64,000 nucleotides of DNA, taken from Bradyrhizobium sp. 195. Its GTDB lineage: Bacteria; Pseudomonadota; Alphaproteobacteria; Rhizobiales; Xanthobacteraceae. The position numbers were made by a program, and so were the translations under genes. Shown piece by piece: positions 54,971 to 64,000 of the stretch. Each line of letters begins with the position of its first letter. Position 1 is the stretch's first letter. Under the pieces are notes generated by a model. It was not told the origin of the DNA and did not search any database. It saw nothing but the letters and a program-made list of their open reading frames with translations. Location: the NCBI RefSeq assembly GCF_023101665.1, contig NZ_CP082161.1, positions 2,108,001-2,172,000 on the forward strand, given 5' to 3'.

Positions 54971-57694
54971 ATGGTCCGAGAGCGCCGCGATTCCGAACAA
55001 CGTCCGTCCCCGGAGGCGCTGCTGGAGGCAGCGCGCCGGGAAGAGAGCGTCAGCGGCAAGCTGAAGATCTTCGTCGGCGCCGCGCCTGGCGTCGGCAAGA
55101 CCTATGAGATGCTGCAGAGCGCCCACGCCAAGCGCAAGGCCGGCGTCGATATCGTGGTCGGCTTCGTCGAAACCCATGGCCGCGCCGAGACCGAGGCATT
55201 GGTGCGCGGGCTCGAGATGGTCCCGCGCAAGAGGCTGGACTACCGCGGCCAGGTCGTCGAGGAGATGGACCTCGATGCCGTGATCGCGCGGCGGCCAAGA
55301 ATCGCATTGGTCGACGAGCTCGCCCACACCAACGGCGCAGGCAGCCGCCACCCCAAGCGCTATCTCGACGTCGAGGAGCTGCTCTCCCACGGCATTGACG
55401 TCTACACCGCTGTCAACATCCAGCACATCGAGAGCCTGAACGACGTCGTTGCCCAGATCACCCATGTCCGGGTGCGCGAGACGGTGCCCGATTCCGTGTT
55501 CGACCGCGCCGATGCGATCGAACTGATCGACCTCACGCCCGACGATCTGATTCAGCGCCTGAGGGAGGGCAAAGTCTATGTGCCCAAGCAGGCAGAGCGG
55601 GCGCTGGAGCACTATTTCTCGCCGGGCAATCTGACCGCCTTGCGCGAGCTCGCTTTGCGGCGCACCGCCGAGCGGGTCGACGAGCAGCTGCTCAACCACA
55701 TGCAGGCGAATGCGATTCCCGGGCCCTGGGCCGCGGGCGAGCGCATCCTCGTCTGCGTCAGCGAGGATCCGCGCGCGGCCGGGCTCGTGCGCTACACCAA
55801 GCGGCTGGCGGACCGGCTGCATGCTCCGTTCACCGCGGTGTCGATCGAGACGCGGCGATCCCTGCAATTGTCCGATGAGCAGCGCGATCGATTGGCCGAT
55901 ACGCTGCGCCTTGCGGAATCGCTCGGCGGCGAGGCGCTGACCATTCCCGCGATCGGCCGCCGCATTGCCGACGACGTCATCAATTTCGCGCAAGGCAACA
56001 ACGTCACCCAGATCGTGATCGGCAAGTCGACCCGCTCGCGCTGGTTCGAGATGACGCGCGGCTCCGTCGTCCATGATCTGGTGCGCCGTGCCGGCAATAT
56101 CAGCGTCCACGTCGTCCCCGGCGACGAACTGCCGGCCGAGGATGGGCCCAAGACAGCGGTACAGGCCGCGGCGCGATCCGAGTCGTTCAATCCGCTGCCC
56201 TATCTGAAGGCGCTGGGCATCGTCCTGATCGGCCTTGGCGCCGCCGTGCTGCTCCAGCCGCGGTTCGGCATCGAGAATGTCGATCTCGTGCTGTTGACCG
56301 CGGTTGTTGCAGTCGCGGTGCGGTATGGACTATGGCCGTCATTGCTTGCCAGCATTGCAGCCTCGCTTGCTTACAATTTCTTCTTCCTTCCGCCGGTCTA
56401 CAATTTCACCATCACCGATCCAACCAACGTTGCGGCGTTCTTCTTCTTCATGCTGATCGCCGTACTGGTCTCCAATGTCGCGGCGCGCGTGCGCACGCAG
56501 GCCGACGCCGCCATCGGCCGGATCAGGATGTCGGAGCAGCTCTACGCTTTCAGCCGCAAGCTCGCAGGCACCGCGACGCTCGACGACGTGCTGTGGGCGA
56601 CTGCCTACCAGATTGCGTTGATGCTGAAGGTCCGGGTGGTGTTGCTGCTGCCGGAAGACGGCTTGCTCACGGTGAAATCCGGCTACCCGCCTGAAGATGA
56701 TCTCGACCAGGCCGACCTTGCCGCCGCCAACTGGGCCTGGAGCAATAACCGTCTCGCCGGCCGTGGCTCCGATACGTTGCCGGGTGCAAAACGGCTGTTC
56801 CTGCCGATGCGCACCGGGCGCGGCCCGATCGGCGTGATCGGCATCGACAACGACCGCACCGGGCCGCTGCTGACGCCGGACCAGCGCCGGTTGCTGGACG
56901 CGCTGGTCGACCAGGGCGCGCTGGCGATCGAGCGCGTGCTGCTGGTCGAGGACATGGACCGCGTCAAGCGCACCGTCGAATCCGAGCGTCTGCGCTCGGC
57001 GCTCTTGACCTCGATCTCGCACGATTTGAAGACGCCGCTCGCCTCCGTGCTGGGTGCCGCCTCGACCATGCGCGATCTCGCCGGTGCGCTCTCCGACACC
57101 GAGAAGCGCGACCTGCTCGCCACCGTCATCGACGAATCCGAGCGGCTCAACCGCTTCATCGCCAACCTGCTCGACATGACCAAGCTCGAATCCGGGGCCA
57201 TTGTGCCCAACACGGCGCTGCATGATCTCGGCGAGATCGTGGGCAGCGCGCTGCGGCGGGCGAGCAAGATCCTTGATAGCCACAAGGTCGCGCTGGTGCT
57301 GGCCGCCGATCTGCCGATGCTCCAGCTGGACGCCGTGCTGTTCGAGCAGGTGCTGTTCAATCTGCTCGACAATGCCGCTAAATATTCGCCGCCCGACACC
57401 ACGATCTCGATCAAGAGCAAACGCGAGCGCGATCATGTCGTGCTCGAGATCGCCGACGAGGGGGCCGGCATCCCGCCCGACGAGCTCGAGAGCGTGTTCG
57501 ACAAGTTCTACCGCGTACAGAAGGGCGATCATGTCCGCCCCGGCACAGGCCTTGGCCTTGCCATCTCGCGCGGCTTCGTCGAGGCGATGCGCGGGACGAT
57601 CTCGGCCGCCAACCGCGGCGACCGGAGCGGCGCCGTCCTCACCATTCGTCTTCCCGTTCCGGCGCAGAGCCGTGCATTGGATACCGCCGCATGA
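54971..57694 (+). CDS. kdpD: Sensor histidine kinase KdpD
   Basis: 907 residues. N-terminal KdpD domain with Walker A GAAPGVGKT (36-44), then a USP-like domain (about 250-370), four transmembrane helices (about 405-500), a GAF-like region, and the kinase: phosphorylated His684 in SISHDLKTPLAS, N-box DNAAKYSPPDT, and G-boxes DEGAGIPPDE and GTGLGLAISRG. It senses K+ limitation and controls KdpE. The stop overlaps the kdpE ATG. Confidence 0.96.
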   Translation: MVRERRDSEQRPSPEALLEAARREESVSGKLKIFVGAAPGVGKTYEMLQSAHAKRKAGVDIVVGFVETHGRAETEALVRGLEMVPRKRLDYRGQVVEEMDLDAVIARRPRIALVDELAHTNGAGSRHPKRYLDVEELLSHGIDVYTAVNIQHIESLNDVVAQITHVRVRETVPDSVFDRADAIELIDLTPDDLIQRLREGKVYVPKQAERALEHYFSPGNLTALRELALRRTAERVDEQLLNHMQANAIPGPWAAGERILVCVSEDPRAAGLVRYTKRLADRLHAPFTAVSIETRRSLQLSDEQRDRLADTLRLAESLGGEALTIPAIGRRIADDVINFAQGNNVTQIVIGKSTRSRWFEMTRGSVVHDLVRRAGNISVHVVPGDELPAEDGPKTAVQAAARSESFNPLPYLKALGIVLIGLGAAVLLQPRFGIENVDLVLLTAVVAVAVRYGLWPSLLASIAASLAYNFFFLPPVYNFTITDPTNVAAFFFFMLIAVLVSNVAARVRTQADAAIGRIRMSEQLYAFSRKLAGTATLDDVLWATAYQIALMLKVRVVLLLPEDGLLTVKSGYPPEDDLDQADLAAANWAWSNNRLAGRGSDTLPGAKRLFLPMRTGRGPIGVIGIDNDRTGPLLTPDQRRLLDALVDQGALAIERVLLVEDMDRVKRTVESERLRSALLTSISHDLKTPLASVLGAASTMRDLAGALSDTEKRDLLATVIDESERLNRFIANLLDMTKLESGAIVPNTALHDLGEIVGSALRRASKILDSHKVALVLAADLPMLQLDAVLFEQVLFNLLDNAAKYSPPDTTISIKSKRERDHVVLEIADEGAGIPPDELESVFDKFYRVQKGDHVRPGTGLGLAISRGFVEAMRGTISAANRGDRSGAVLTIRLPVPAQSRALDTAA

Positions 57695-58380
57695 GCGCTG
57701 CCCCGATCAAGGTCCTGGTCATCGACGACGAGCCGCCGATCCGCAAATTGCTGCGGATGGGACTATCGACGCAGGGCTATGAAATCCTGGAGGCGTCGAA
57801 CGGCAAGATTGCGCTGGAGAAGCTCGAGGAAGCGCCGGCGCTGATCATTCTCGATCTCGGCCTGCCCGACGTTCAGGGGCACGAACTGCTGCGCACCATC
57901 CGCGCCCGCAACGAAAGCGTGCCGATCGTGGTGCTGTCGAGCCGGGGCGACGAGGCCGGCAAGGTCCAGGCGCTCGACCTCGGCGCCGACGATTATCTGA
58001 CCAAGCCGTTCGGCATGGACGAACTCCTGGCCCGTTTGCGCGCCGCGCTGCGGCATCAGCTCCAGGTGCAGGGCGAGCGCCCGGTGTTCCGTACCGGCGA
58101 TCTCTCGGTCGATCTCGTGCGCCGCATCGTCAAGGTCGGCGAGCGTGACGTCAAGCTGTCGCCGAAGGAATATGATCTCCTGCGCGTGCTGGTGCAGCAC
58201 GCCGGCAAGGTGCTGACTCACCGCTTCCTGTTGAGGGAGCTCTGGGACGAGCTGACCGACGCGCAATATCTGCGCGTCTATGTCCGCCAGCTCCGCCAGA
58301 AGATCGAGGCCGATCCGGAGCGGCCGCAATATGTACTGACGGAAACGGGCATCGGCTACCGGTTGAAGGCGGGGGATTGA
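57691..58380 (+). CDS. kdpE: Response regulator KdpE
   Basis: 229 residues. Receiver: IDDEP (11-15), phosphorylated Asp55 in LIILDLGLPD and Lys in YLTKPFG. OmpR-type winged helix in the C-terminal half (LSPKEYDLLRVLVQHAGKVLTHRFLLRELW, VYVRQLRQKIE). Activates the kdp genes when phosphorylated by KdpD. The ATG overlaps kdpD by 4 bp. Confidence 0.96.
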   Translation: MSAAPIKVLVIDDEPPIRKLLRMGLSTQGYEILEASNGKIALEKLEEAPALIILDLGLPDVQGHELLRTIRARNESVPIVVLSSRGDEAGKVQALDLGADDYLTKPFGMDELLARLRAALRHQLQVQGERPVFRTGDLSVDLVRRIVKVGERDVKLSPKEYDLLRVLVQHAGKVLTHRFLLRELWDELTDAQYLRVYVRQLRQKIEADPERPQYVLTETGIGYRLKAGD

Positions 58381-58431
58381 TCCCGAAGATCCTACAATAG
58401 TCCGTCGATGACGGTGCAAATCAGACCCGTA

Positions 58432-58515
58432 TGGTGGGCAAAGGCGCAAAGCGCTGTGCCCAATATTCTCTCGATTTCGATCAAGGTGGTGGGCACGCTT
58501 CGCTTTGCCCACCCT
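58432..58515. repeat. Interspersed palindromic repeat, family C, copy 1
   Basis: Left end ggtgggcaaaggcgcaaagc, right end gcttcgctttgcccacc. It lies between the convergent kdpE and ku genes. A second copy is at 62258. Confidence 0.85.
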
Positions 58516-58545
58516 GCGCGATCGAGCGCTGGGCGAGCAGTTTCC

Positions 58546-59430
58546 TCAGCCCGCCTTCCTGTGCCGCGCCGTCGAACGGTGCGCCTTCTTCGCCGCGCGT
58601 TGCCGCCCGGTCGCTCGGCGCGCATGGGACTTCGCTGCCGTCTTTTTTCCGCCGCGTCCCTTCAGGCTCTGCTTCAGTGCGTCCATCAGGTTGACGACAT
58701 TGCTCGGCCGCTCCTCGGGTTCAGGCAGCTCGATCTTCTTGCCGCTGGCCTTGCGCTTCACCAGCGCCTTCAGCGCGGTCTCGTATTCGTCCTTGAACTT
58801 GCCGGGGTCGAAATGCGCGGCCTTGGTATGGAGGATGTGGCCGGCGAGCTCGACCATGTCCTTGGTGATCTTCGGGCTCTTGATGTCTCCGAAGAACTCG
58901 CCCTCGTCGCGCAGCTCGTAAGGAAAGCGTAGCGTGGTGCCGAGCAGACCCTTGCCGAGCGGCTCGATCGCCATGATGTGTTCGCGGTTGGTGAGCACGA
59001 TCTTGGCGAGCGCCACGCGCTCCTGGTCCTTCATGGCGTCGCGGATCACCGCGAACGCGTCGACCGCGGCCTTGCCGTCGGGCGCGATGTAATAGGGATG
59101 GTTGAGATAGCGCTGGTCGATCTCCTCGCTCGGCACGAAGCTCTCGATGTCGATGGTGTGGTTGCTCTCGATCTGGACCGCTTCGAGCTCCTCCGGTTCG
59201 ATCTCGACATATTTGCCCTTGCGCAACTCGTAGCCGCGCCCCTTCTGGTCGCTCTCGACCACGTCGCCGGTCTCGGAATCGATCATCTGCTGCTTGAGCC
59301 GGTTCCCGGTCTCGCGATTGATCAGGTGAAATCGCGTCTTCTCCGCTGCCGTCGTCGCCGGATAAAGCACGACCGGGCAACTGACCAGCGACAGCTTCAA
59401 CGTTCCCTTCCAATAGGCACGCGGGGCCAT
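58546..59430 (-). CDS. ku: Ku protein (non-homologous end joining)
   Basis: 294 residues from ATG 59430 ([20 protein letters not shown], the standard N terminus). Ku core about 1-230 ([51 protein letters not shown]), then a Lys/Arg-rich tail of about 45 residues ([16 protein letters not shown] and on). It binds DNA ends and recruits LigD, which is encoded divergently 117 bp away. Confidence 0.95.
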   Translation of the reverse strand: MAPRAYWKGTLKLSLVSCPVVLYPATTAAEKTRFHLINRETGNRLKQQMIDSETGDVVESDQKGRGYELRKGKYVEIEPEELEAVQIESNHTIDIESFVPSEEIDQRYLNHPYYIAPDGKAAVDAFAVIRDAMKDQERVALAKIVLTNREHIMAIEPLGKGLLGTTLRFPYELRDEGEFFGDIKSPKITKDMVELAGHILHTKAAHFDPGKFKDEYETALKALVKRKASGKKIELPEPEERPSNVVNLMDALKQSLKGRGGKKTAAKSHARRATGRQRAAKKAHRSTARHRKAG

Positions 59431-59547
59431 TCCATTCTCCAGCGTTTTCAGTGCGTTTTGGAACCCCAACCCTCCCATCGGGTTTTGGTTCCGGGTGGGA
59501 CTTTGGCCGTGATAGGCTTGAATGTCGAAAGAGAAGCGGGACCGGTC

Positions 59548-62229
59548 GTGCTGCAGAAACTCTCCACTTACCGACAGAAGCGTGATTTCGAGAAGACGCC
59601 CGAGCCATCGGGCAAGACCGCAGTGGCGTCATCGAAGCAGCGGCGCTTCGTGATCCAGAAGCACGATGCGAGCCGGCTGCACTACGATCTCAGACTCGAA
59701 TTCGACGGCGTGTTCAAGTCCTGGGCCGTGACCAAAGGGCCCTCGCTCGATCCGCACGACAAGCGGCTGGCGGTCGAGGTGGAAGACCATCCGCTCGACT
59801 ATGGCGATTTCGAAGGCACGATTCCGGAAGGGCAGTATGGCGGCGGCACGGTGATGCTGTGGGACCGCGGCACCTGGGAATCCGAAGACGCCGAGCGCGG
59901 ATTCAAGAAAGGCGATTTGAAGTTCACCCTGCATGGCGAGAAGCTGCACGGAAGCTGGGTGCTGGTGCGCATGCGCAACGACCGTACCGGCGGCAAGCGC
60001 ACCAATTGGCTCCTGATCAAGCATCGCGACGAATTTGTCCGCGAGGGCGCGGACAACGACATTCTCGACGAGGACAGATCGGTCGCCTCCGGCCGTGCGA
60101 TGGAGCAGATCGCCGAAGGCAAGGGCCGCGCGCCGAAACCGTTCATGCTGGCGAAAGGGGCCAAGACCAAGGCCGATGCGGTCTGGCAATCCAATCGCGC
60201 GGAGGAGACGAAAGGGCACACGGTCAAGCCGGCTCCGGGCACGGCATTGAAGGCCGGCAAGATCTCCAAGAGCAAGACGGGAAAGAAGAAAGCCACCACC
60301 GCGACCAACGCCAGGAAGGTCGCTGAGATGCCGGACTTCGTGGCGCCGCAGCTCTGCACGTCGGTCGAGCGGCCGCCGGCCGGCGAAGGCTGGTGCCACG
60401 AGATCAAGTTCGACGGCTACCGGGTGCAGCTCCGGGTCGAAGACGGCAAGGCAACGCTGAAGACGCGCAAGGGCCTCGACTGGACCGACAAGTTCGCGAC
60501 GATCGCGAAAGAGGCGGGGTCATTGCCGGACGTGATGATCGACGGCGAGATCGTCGCGCTCGATCACAACGGCGCGCCAAACTTCTCCTCGCTGCAGGCT
60601 GCGCTGTCGGACGGCAAGACCGGCGAGCTGATCTTCTTCGCCTTTGACCTCCTGTTCGCAGAAGGCCAGGATTACCGTCGGCTGCCGCTCGGCGAACGCA
60701 AGGCCCTGCTCAAGGAGCTTCTTGAATCGCGCAAGCGGAAATCAGCCCAGATCCGCTATGTCGAGCATTTCGAGAGCGGCGGCGATGCGGTGTTGCAATC
60801 GGCCTGCAAGCTCGAGCTGGAAGGCGTGGTGTCGAAGAAGTTGGACGCGCCCTATCGCTCCGGCCGCACCGAGAGCTGGATCAAGGCCAAATGCCGCGCC
60901 GGCCATGAGGTCGTGATCGGCGGCTACAAGACCACCAATGGCAAATTCCGCTCCCTGATGGCGGGCGTGCACCGCGGCGATCATCTCGTCTTCGTCGGCA
61001 TGGTCGGCACCGGATTTGGCTCCGACAAGGTCAAGCGCATCATGCCGTCGCTGAAGGCCATGGAGGCCAAGGAAAGCCCCTTCGGCGGCAAGAACGCGCC
61101 GAGGAAAGCCAAAGAGGTGCACTGGCTGAAGCCGGAGCTGGTCGCGGAGATCGAGTTCGCCGGCTTCACCGCCGACGGCAATATCCGCCAGGCCGCGTTC
61201 AAGGGCTTGCGGCAGGACAAGCCCGCCGAGGAGGTCGAGGCGGAAACGCCTGTCGACACCGAGCTCGTCGTGCCCAAAGCCAGCAAGCGCGTGGCGAAGA
61301 CGGCCAAGCGATCGAAGGACGCCGGCACGGCCGAGGTGATGGGCGTCGTCATTTCCAAGCCGGACAAGGAGCTGTGGCCGGATAGCGGTGATGGCGAGGG
61401 CGCGACGAAGCTCGATCTCGCCCGCTATTTCGAGGCGGTCGGGACCTGGATGATCGAACATCTGAAGGGCCGCCCGTGCTCGATCGTGCGTGCGCCCGAC
61501 GGAATCGGTGGCGAGACGTTCTTCCAGCGTCATGCCATGCAGGGCACCTCGAATTTGCTCGAACTGGCCAAGGTCTCGGGCGATCGTAAACCCTATTTGC
61601 AGATCGATCGGGTCGAAGGGCTGGCCGCCGTTGCGCAGATTGGCGGCGTCGAGCTGCATCCATGGAATTGCGCGCCAAACGCCTATGACACGCCGGGCCG
61701 GCTGGTGTTCGATCTCGATCCGGCGCCGGATGTCGAGTTCGCCGACGTCGTGGAGGCGGCCAAGGAGATGCGGCAGCGGCTGACCGACATCGGCATGGAG
61801 AGCTTCTGCAAGACCACGGGCGGCAAGGGTCTGCACGTCGTCGTGCCGCTGCGCTACGGCGCACGCGACAAGGTGGATTGGAAGGAGGCCAAGGCCTTCG
61901 CCCAGGGCGTCTGCCAGTGGATGGCCGATGACGATCCAGAGCGCTATCTGCTCAACATGTCGAAGAAGCTGCGCAAGGGAAAGATCTTCCTGGACTATCT
62001 GCGCAACGACCGCATGTCGACGGCGGTGGCGCCGTTATCGCCGCGGGCGCGCGCCGGCGCCACGGTGTCGATGCCGGTAACCTGGGCGCAGGTGAAGAGC
62101 GATCTCGATCCGAAGCGCTATACGCTGCGAACCGCGCCGGGCTTGCTGGCGCGATCGAAGGCATGGGAGGGTTATGAAGATGCCGCCGCGTCGATCAAGG
62201 CGGCGATCAAGAAGCTCGCGGGGAAATGA
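59548..62229 (+). CDS. ligD: Multifunctional DNA ligase LigD (phosphoesterase-ligase-polymerase)
   Basis: 893 residues from GTG at 59548 ([16 protein letters not shown] follows, as in the family). Domain order: 3'-phosphoesterase (1-190, [21 protein letters not shown]), ATP-dependent ligase (about 265-560, nucleotidyl Lys in EIKFDGYR near 287) and primase/polymerase (about 590-893, [14 protein letters not shown] with the metal Asp pair). The open frame extends 570 bp upstream but that part is antisense to ku. TTG 59518 and GTG 59509 are alternative starts. Confidence 0.95.
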   Translation: MLQKLSTYRQKRDFEKTPEPSGKTAVASSKQRRFVIQKHDASRLHYDLRLEFDGVFKSWAVTKGPSLDPHDKRLAVEVEDHPLDYGDFEGTIPEGQYGGGTVMLWDRGTWESEDAERGFKKGDLKFTLHGEKLHGSWVLVRMRNDRTGGKRTNWLLIKHRDEFVREGADNDILDEDRSVASGRAMEQIAEGKGRAPKPFMLAKGAKTKADAVWQSNRAEETKGHTVKPAPGTALKAGKISKSKTGKKKATTATNARKVAEMPDFVAPQLCTSVERPPAGEGWCHEIKFDGYRVQLRVEDGKATLKTRKGLDWTDKFATIAKEAGSLPDVMIDGEIVALDHNGAPNFSSLQAALSDGKTGELIFFAFDLLFAEGQDYRRLPLGERKALLKELLESRKRKSAQIRYVEHFESGGDAVLQSACKLELEGVVSKKLDAPYRSGRTESWIKAKCRAGHEVVIGGYKTTNGKFRSLMAGVHRGDHLVFVGMVGTGFGSDKVKRIMPSLKAMEAKESPFGGKNAPRKAKEVHWLKPELVAEIEFAGFTADGNIRQAAFKGLRQDKPAEEVEAETPVDTELVVPKASKRVAKTAKRSKDAGTAEVMGVVISKPDKELWPDSGDGEGATKLDLARYFEAVGTWMIEHLKGRPCSIVRAPDGIGGETFFQRHAMQGTSNLLELAKVSGDRKPYLQIDRVEGLAAVAQIGGVELHPWNCAPNAYDTPGRLVFDLDPAPDVEFADVVEAAKEMRQRLTDIGMESFCKTTGGKGLHVVVPLRYGARDKVDWKEAKAFAQGVCQWMADDDPERYLLNMSKKLRKGKIFLDYLRNDRMSTAVAPLSPRARAGATVSMPVTWAQVKSDLDPKRYTLRTAPGLLARSKAWEGYEDAAASIKAAIKKLAGK

Positions 62230-62257
62230 AGTAGATGCTTGCTACGGGCGCAACTCC

Positions 62258-62345
62258 CGTAGGGTGGGCAAAGCTAAGCGTGCCCACCATCTCGTTGCGG
62301 CGAGGAAGGTGGGCACGGCGCAAGAGCGCCTTTGCCCACCCTACG
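62258..62345. repeat. Interspersed palindromic repeat, family C, copy 2
   Basis: Left end cgtagggtgggcaaagc, right end gcctttgcccaccctacg, with inner arms cgtgcccacc / ggtgggcacg. Lies after ligD, between convergent genes. Confidence 0.85.
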
Positions 62346-62362
62346 AAATCCTAGCTGTCTCG

Positions 62363-62527
62363 CTAGATCCTTCCCATCAGCAGCAGGATCAGCAGGATGA
62401 CGATGACGAGCCCGAGGCCGCCGCCGCCGTAATAGCCGGTGCCGTAGAACGGGCCGCCGCCGATGCCGCTGAAGCCGCCAAGCAGGGCGATGACCAGAAT
62501 GATCAGAATGATCGTACCGATTGACAT
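62363..62527 (-). CDS. DUF3309-like mini membrane protein (54 residues)
   Basis: Two hydrophobic helices (TIILIILVIALLGG and LGLVIVILLILLLMG) joined by a Gly/Tyr-rich loop (GGGPFYGTGYYGGGG). This matches the small DUF3309 family common in proteobacteria. A ggagga ribosome site precedes the ATG. Function unknown. Confidence 0.75.
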   Translation of the reverse strand: MSIGTIILIILVIALLGGFSGIGGGPFYGTGYYGGGGLGLVIVILLILLLMGRI

Positions 62528-62710
62528 GCGAATCTCCTCCAGCCCTTTGTCGAAAGGGTCGTTTGCACCTGTCCCCTTGGTGCAAGGGCAACTTGCCGCA
62601 GGTTTTAAAGTTCCGCCCATGGAAACACCGGTTGCAGGACCAAACCTGCATGGAACATTTGGCGTTTCGGCCGGCATGACTATGTGAGAATCAATCCACA
62701 GGGCACGGCC

Positions 62711-63028
62711 ATGTCAGCACCGCTTGTCGTTTCAATTCCGCATCGTCTCGGCCGCGAGGAGGCGGTGCGCCGGCTCAAGTCGGGGCTTGGTCGCGCGGCC
62801 GCCAGCATTCCCGTGATGCAGGTCGAGGAGGAACGCTGGACCGGGGACAACATGGCCTTTCGCATCCGCGCGCTCGGGCAGGTCGCGACGGGGCAGGTCG
62901 ATGTCGCCGACGATCACGTGAAGGTCGAGGTGGTGCTGCCCTGGCTATTGCAGCGCTTTGCCGAGATGGCGCAGGCTACGATCAAGAAGCGCGGGCAGTT
63001 GCTGCTGACCAAGGACCAGGGAAAGTAA
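62711..63028 (+). CDS. Polyhydroxyalkanoic acid system family protein
   Basis: 105 residues from ATG 62711. LVVSIPHRLGREEAVRRLKSGL at the start, then VEEERWTGDNMAFRIRALGQVATGQVDV and VEVVLPWLLQRFAE: a small START-like fold associated with polyhydroxyalkanoate granule proteins. It is not near a pha cluster here, so granule association is only suggested by the family. Confidence 0.7.
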   Translation: MSAPLVVSIPHRLGREEAVRRLKSGLGRAAASIPVMQVEEERWTGDNMAFRIRALGQVATGQVDVADDHVKVEVVLPWLLQRFAEMAQATIKKRGQLLLTKDQGK

Positions 63029-63030
63029 TT

Positions 63031-64000
63031 TCAGGCGCGCACGCGCGGCCGTGCGGGCCGGATGGCATTTGCCGTGCGGGCCTCGATGACGGAGGCGGGA
63101 AGATCGCGGAAAGCCTGCGAGAGCGGCAGTTCGTTGCCTGCAAAGCCCGCCGCAGCGTAGCCGGTGATGTCGACGGTTGCGTCGAACCCTTCGAGCGTGG
63201 GCCATTCCCGCCCGGTTTTCGTGAACGGCGCGAACTGACGCCCGACCGCGACGATCGCCGCAGCGCGGCCGTGGCGGCGAGCAAAGGCAATGACATGGTC
63301 GGCATGTGCGCCGCGCACCGCCAGCGGCTCGTAGTCGCCTTGAGCGAAAACGTCGGCGAGTTCATTGCGCAGCTTGAGGAGGCGCCGTGTCCAGGCCAGT
63401 TTGATCAGGCCGTCCGGCCAGTTCTTGATCAGGCCACGCCAGTCCGGATCGTCCAGCGAGCCCAGCGCCGCCTGCCGCGCGGCAAAGTCGACCGGGCGAC
63501 GGTTGTCGGGATCGACCAGCGACAGGTCCCAGAACTCGGTGCCTTGATAGAAGTCGGGCACGCCGGGCAGCGTCGCCTTCAGGGTGAGCTGGCTCAGAGA
63601 GTTCAACATGCCGAGCAGTGCGAGGCGGCGCGCCAGCGTTTGCAGCGCCTCCAGGAATTCGGCTGACAGCGCGGGGTCGAGGATCTTGTCGACGAAGCTC
63701 TTCACGCCGTTCTCATAGGCCTCGTGCGGATTGAGCCAACTGGTCTCTTCCTTGCCCTCCCGCGCGGCTTTCAGCGCATAGCCCTGGATGCGCTCGACGA
63801 AGCCGGCATCGACCGGCGACTGCAGCGGCCAGGCCCCGAGCAGCGTCTGGTAGAGCATGTATTCGAACGTCGCCGATGGCGCGCGTAGATTGCCGTGGAG
63901 CGCGAGGTGCGGTGCGTTCGACACCTTCCAGCGCGAAACCGCGCTGGTCCATTCGCCGGGAATTTCGCTGAGCGCCGCGATCCGCGCGCGGGCATCCTCG
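63031..64000 (-). CDS. treY: Malto-oligosyltrehalose synthase TreY, C-terminal part (5' end outside window)
   Basis: About 323 residues are visible; the frame continues beyond the window edge. TreY landmarks: FEYMLYQTLLGAWP, KEETSWLNPHEAYENGV, TLKATLPGVPDFYQGTEFWDLSLVDPDNRRPVDF, and a C-terminal beta domain. It rearranges the end of maltodextrin into a trehalose unit, later released by TreZ. Its stop is 2 bp from the stop of the convergent PHA-type gene. Confidence 0.92.
   Translation of the reverse strand, partial: EDARARIAALSEIPGEWTSAVSRWKVSNAPHLALHGNLRAPSATFEYMLYQTLLGAWPLQSPVDAGFVERIQGYALKAAREGKEETSWLNPHEAYENGVKSFVDKILDPALSAEFLEALQTLARRLALLGMLNSLSQLTLKATLPGVPDFYQGTEFWDLSLVDPDNRRPVDFAARQAALGSLDDPDWRGLIKNWPDGLIKLAWTRRLLKLRNELADVFAQGDYEPLAVRGAHADHVIAFARRHGRAAAIVAVGRQFAPFTKTGREWPTLEGFDATVDITGYAAAGFAGNELPLSQAFRDLPASVIEARTANAIRPARPRVRA

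Noticed and set aside
58978..59547. Upstream extension of ligD giving a 1083-residue protein
   Set aside because: The extra part is antisense to ku and has no LigD-like pattern; family N terminus begins at about 59548.

Overview
The window is GC-rich, densely coded DNA from an alphaproteobacterium of the Rhizobiales, most likely Bradyrhizobium or a close relative. The reasons are the rhizobial flagellar gene order (motB-motC-fliK-...-flgE-flgK-flgL-flaF-flbT-flgD-fliQ-flhA-fliR), a MotC protein, an FtcR/LafR-type flagellar regulator, a Ku-LigD repair pair, many TRAP/ABC/acyl-CoA catabolic genes, and several families of about 80-120 bp palindromic repeats between genes (for example, ones bounded by a cgtcattgcg-like left end and its reverse complement). 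The genus is inferred, not proven.

Region 1 (1-14.6 kb) is a flagellar cluster on the + strand: the end of motB, then motC, fliK/motD, a lytic transglycosylase, flgE, flgK, flgL, flaF, flbT, flgD, fliQ, flhA, fliR, a FliJ-like coiled-coil protein, a single-domain FlgJ, an FlgN-like protein and a FliL-like membrane protein. Many neighbours overlap by 4 bp. The regulator ftcR/lafR faces the cluster from the other side of a strong 17-bp hairpin. Region 2 (14.6-23.7 kb) is mixed: an AT-richer gap, a coiled-coil membrane protein of unknown role, a MarR regulator, a Tat-exported dienelactone hydrolase, a beta-lactamase-family hydrolase, an epimerase, a HAD phosphatase and an NTF2-like protein.

Region 3 (22.2-30 kb) is a sugar-acid catabolic locus: a UxuB-type fructuronate reductase, a GntR/UxuR-type regulator with a palindromic operator, a TRAP transporter (dctP-dctQ-dctM), a zinc alcohol dehydrogenase and mannonate dehydratase UxuA. 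With no uronate isomerase present, the set fits L-gulonate/D-mannonate use converging on 2-keto-3-deoxygluconate. Region 4 (30.2-42.3 kb) holds an aspartate racemase, a repeat-packed gap, a four-gene operon (TPP enzyme, DadA-like oxidoreductase, second racemase, SDR), a three-gene opposite operon (orphan ABC binding protein, flavoprotein dehydrogenase, IclR regulator) and an MHS-type symporter.

Region 5 (42.4-49.8 kb) carries acyl-CoA metabolism genes: a CitE-like lyase preceded by what looks like an internally deleted MaoC hydratase, an acyl-CoA dehydrogenase, an AMP-forming acyl-CoA ligase, uracil phosphoribosyltransferase, an enoyl-CoA hydratase and a TetR regulator, followed by small membrane-protein ORFs. 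Region 6 (50.1-58.4 kb) is the complete high-affinity potassium system kdpFABCDE, including kdpF and two further micro-ORFs, with a repeat inserted between kdpB and kdpC. Region 7 (58.5-64 kb) has divergent ku and ligD (non-homologous end joining), a DUF3309-like mini membrane protein, a polyhydroxyalkanoate-granule-type protein and the C-terminal part of treY. No rRNA, tRNA, CRISPR array, transposase or phage gene was recognised.
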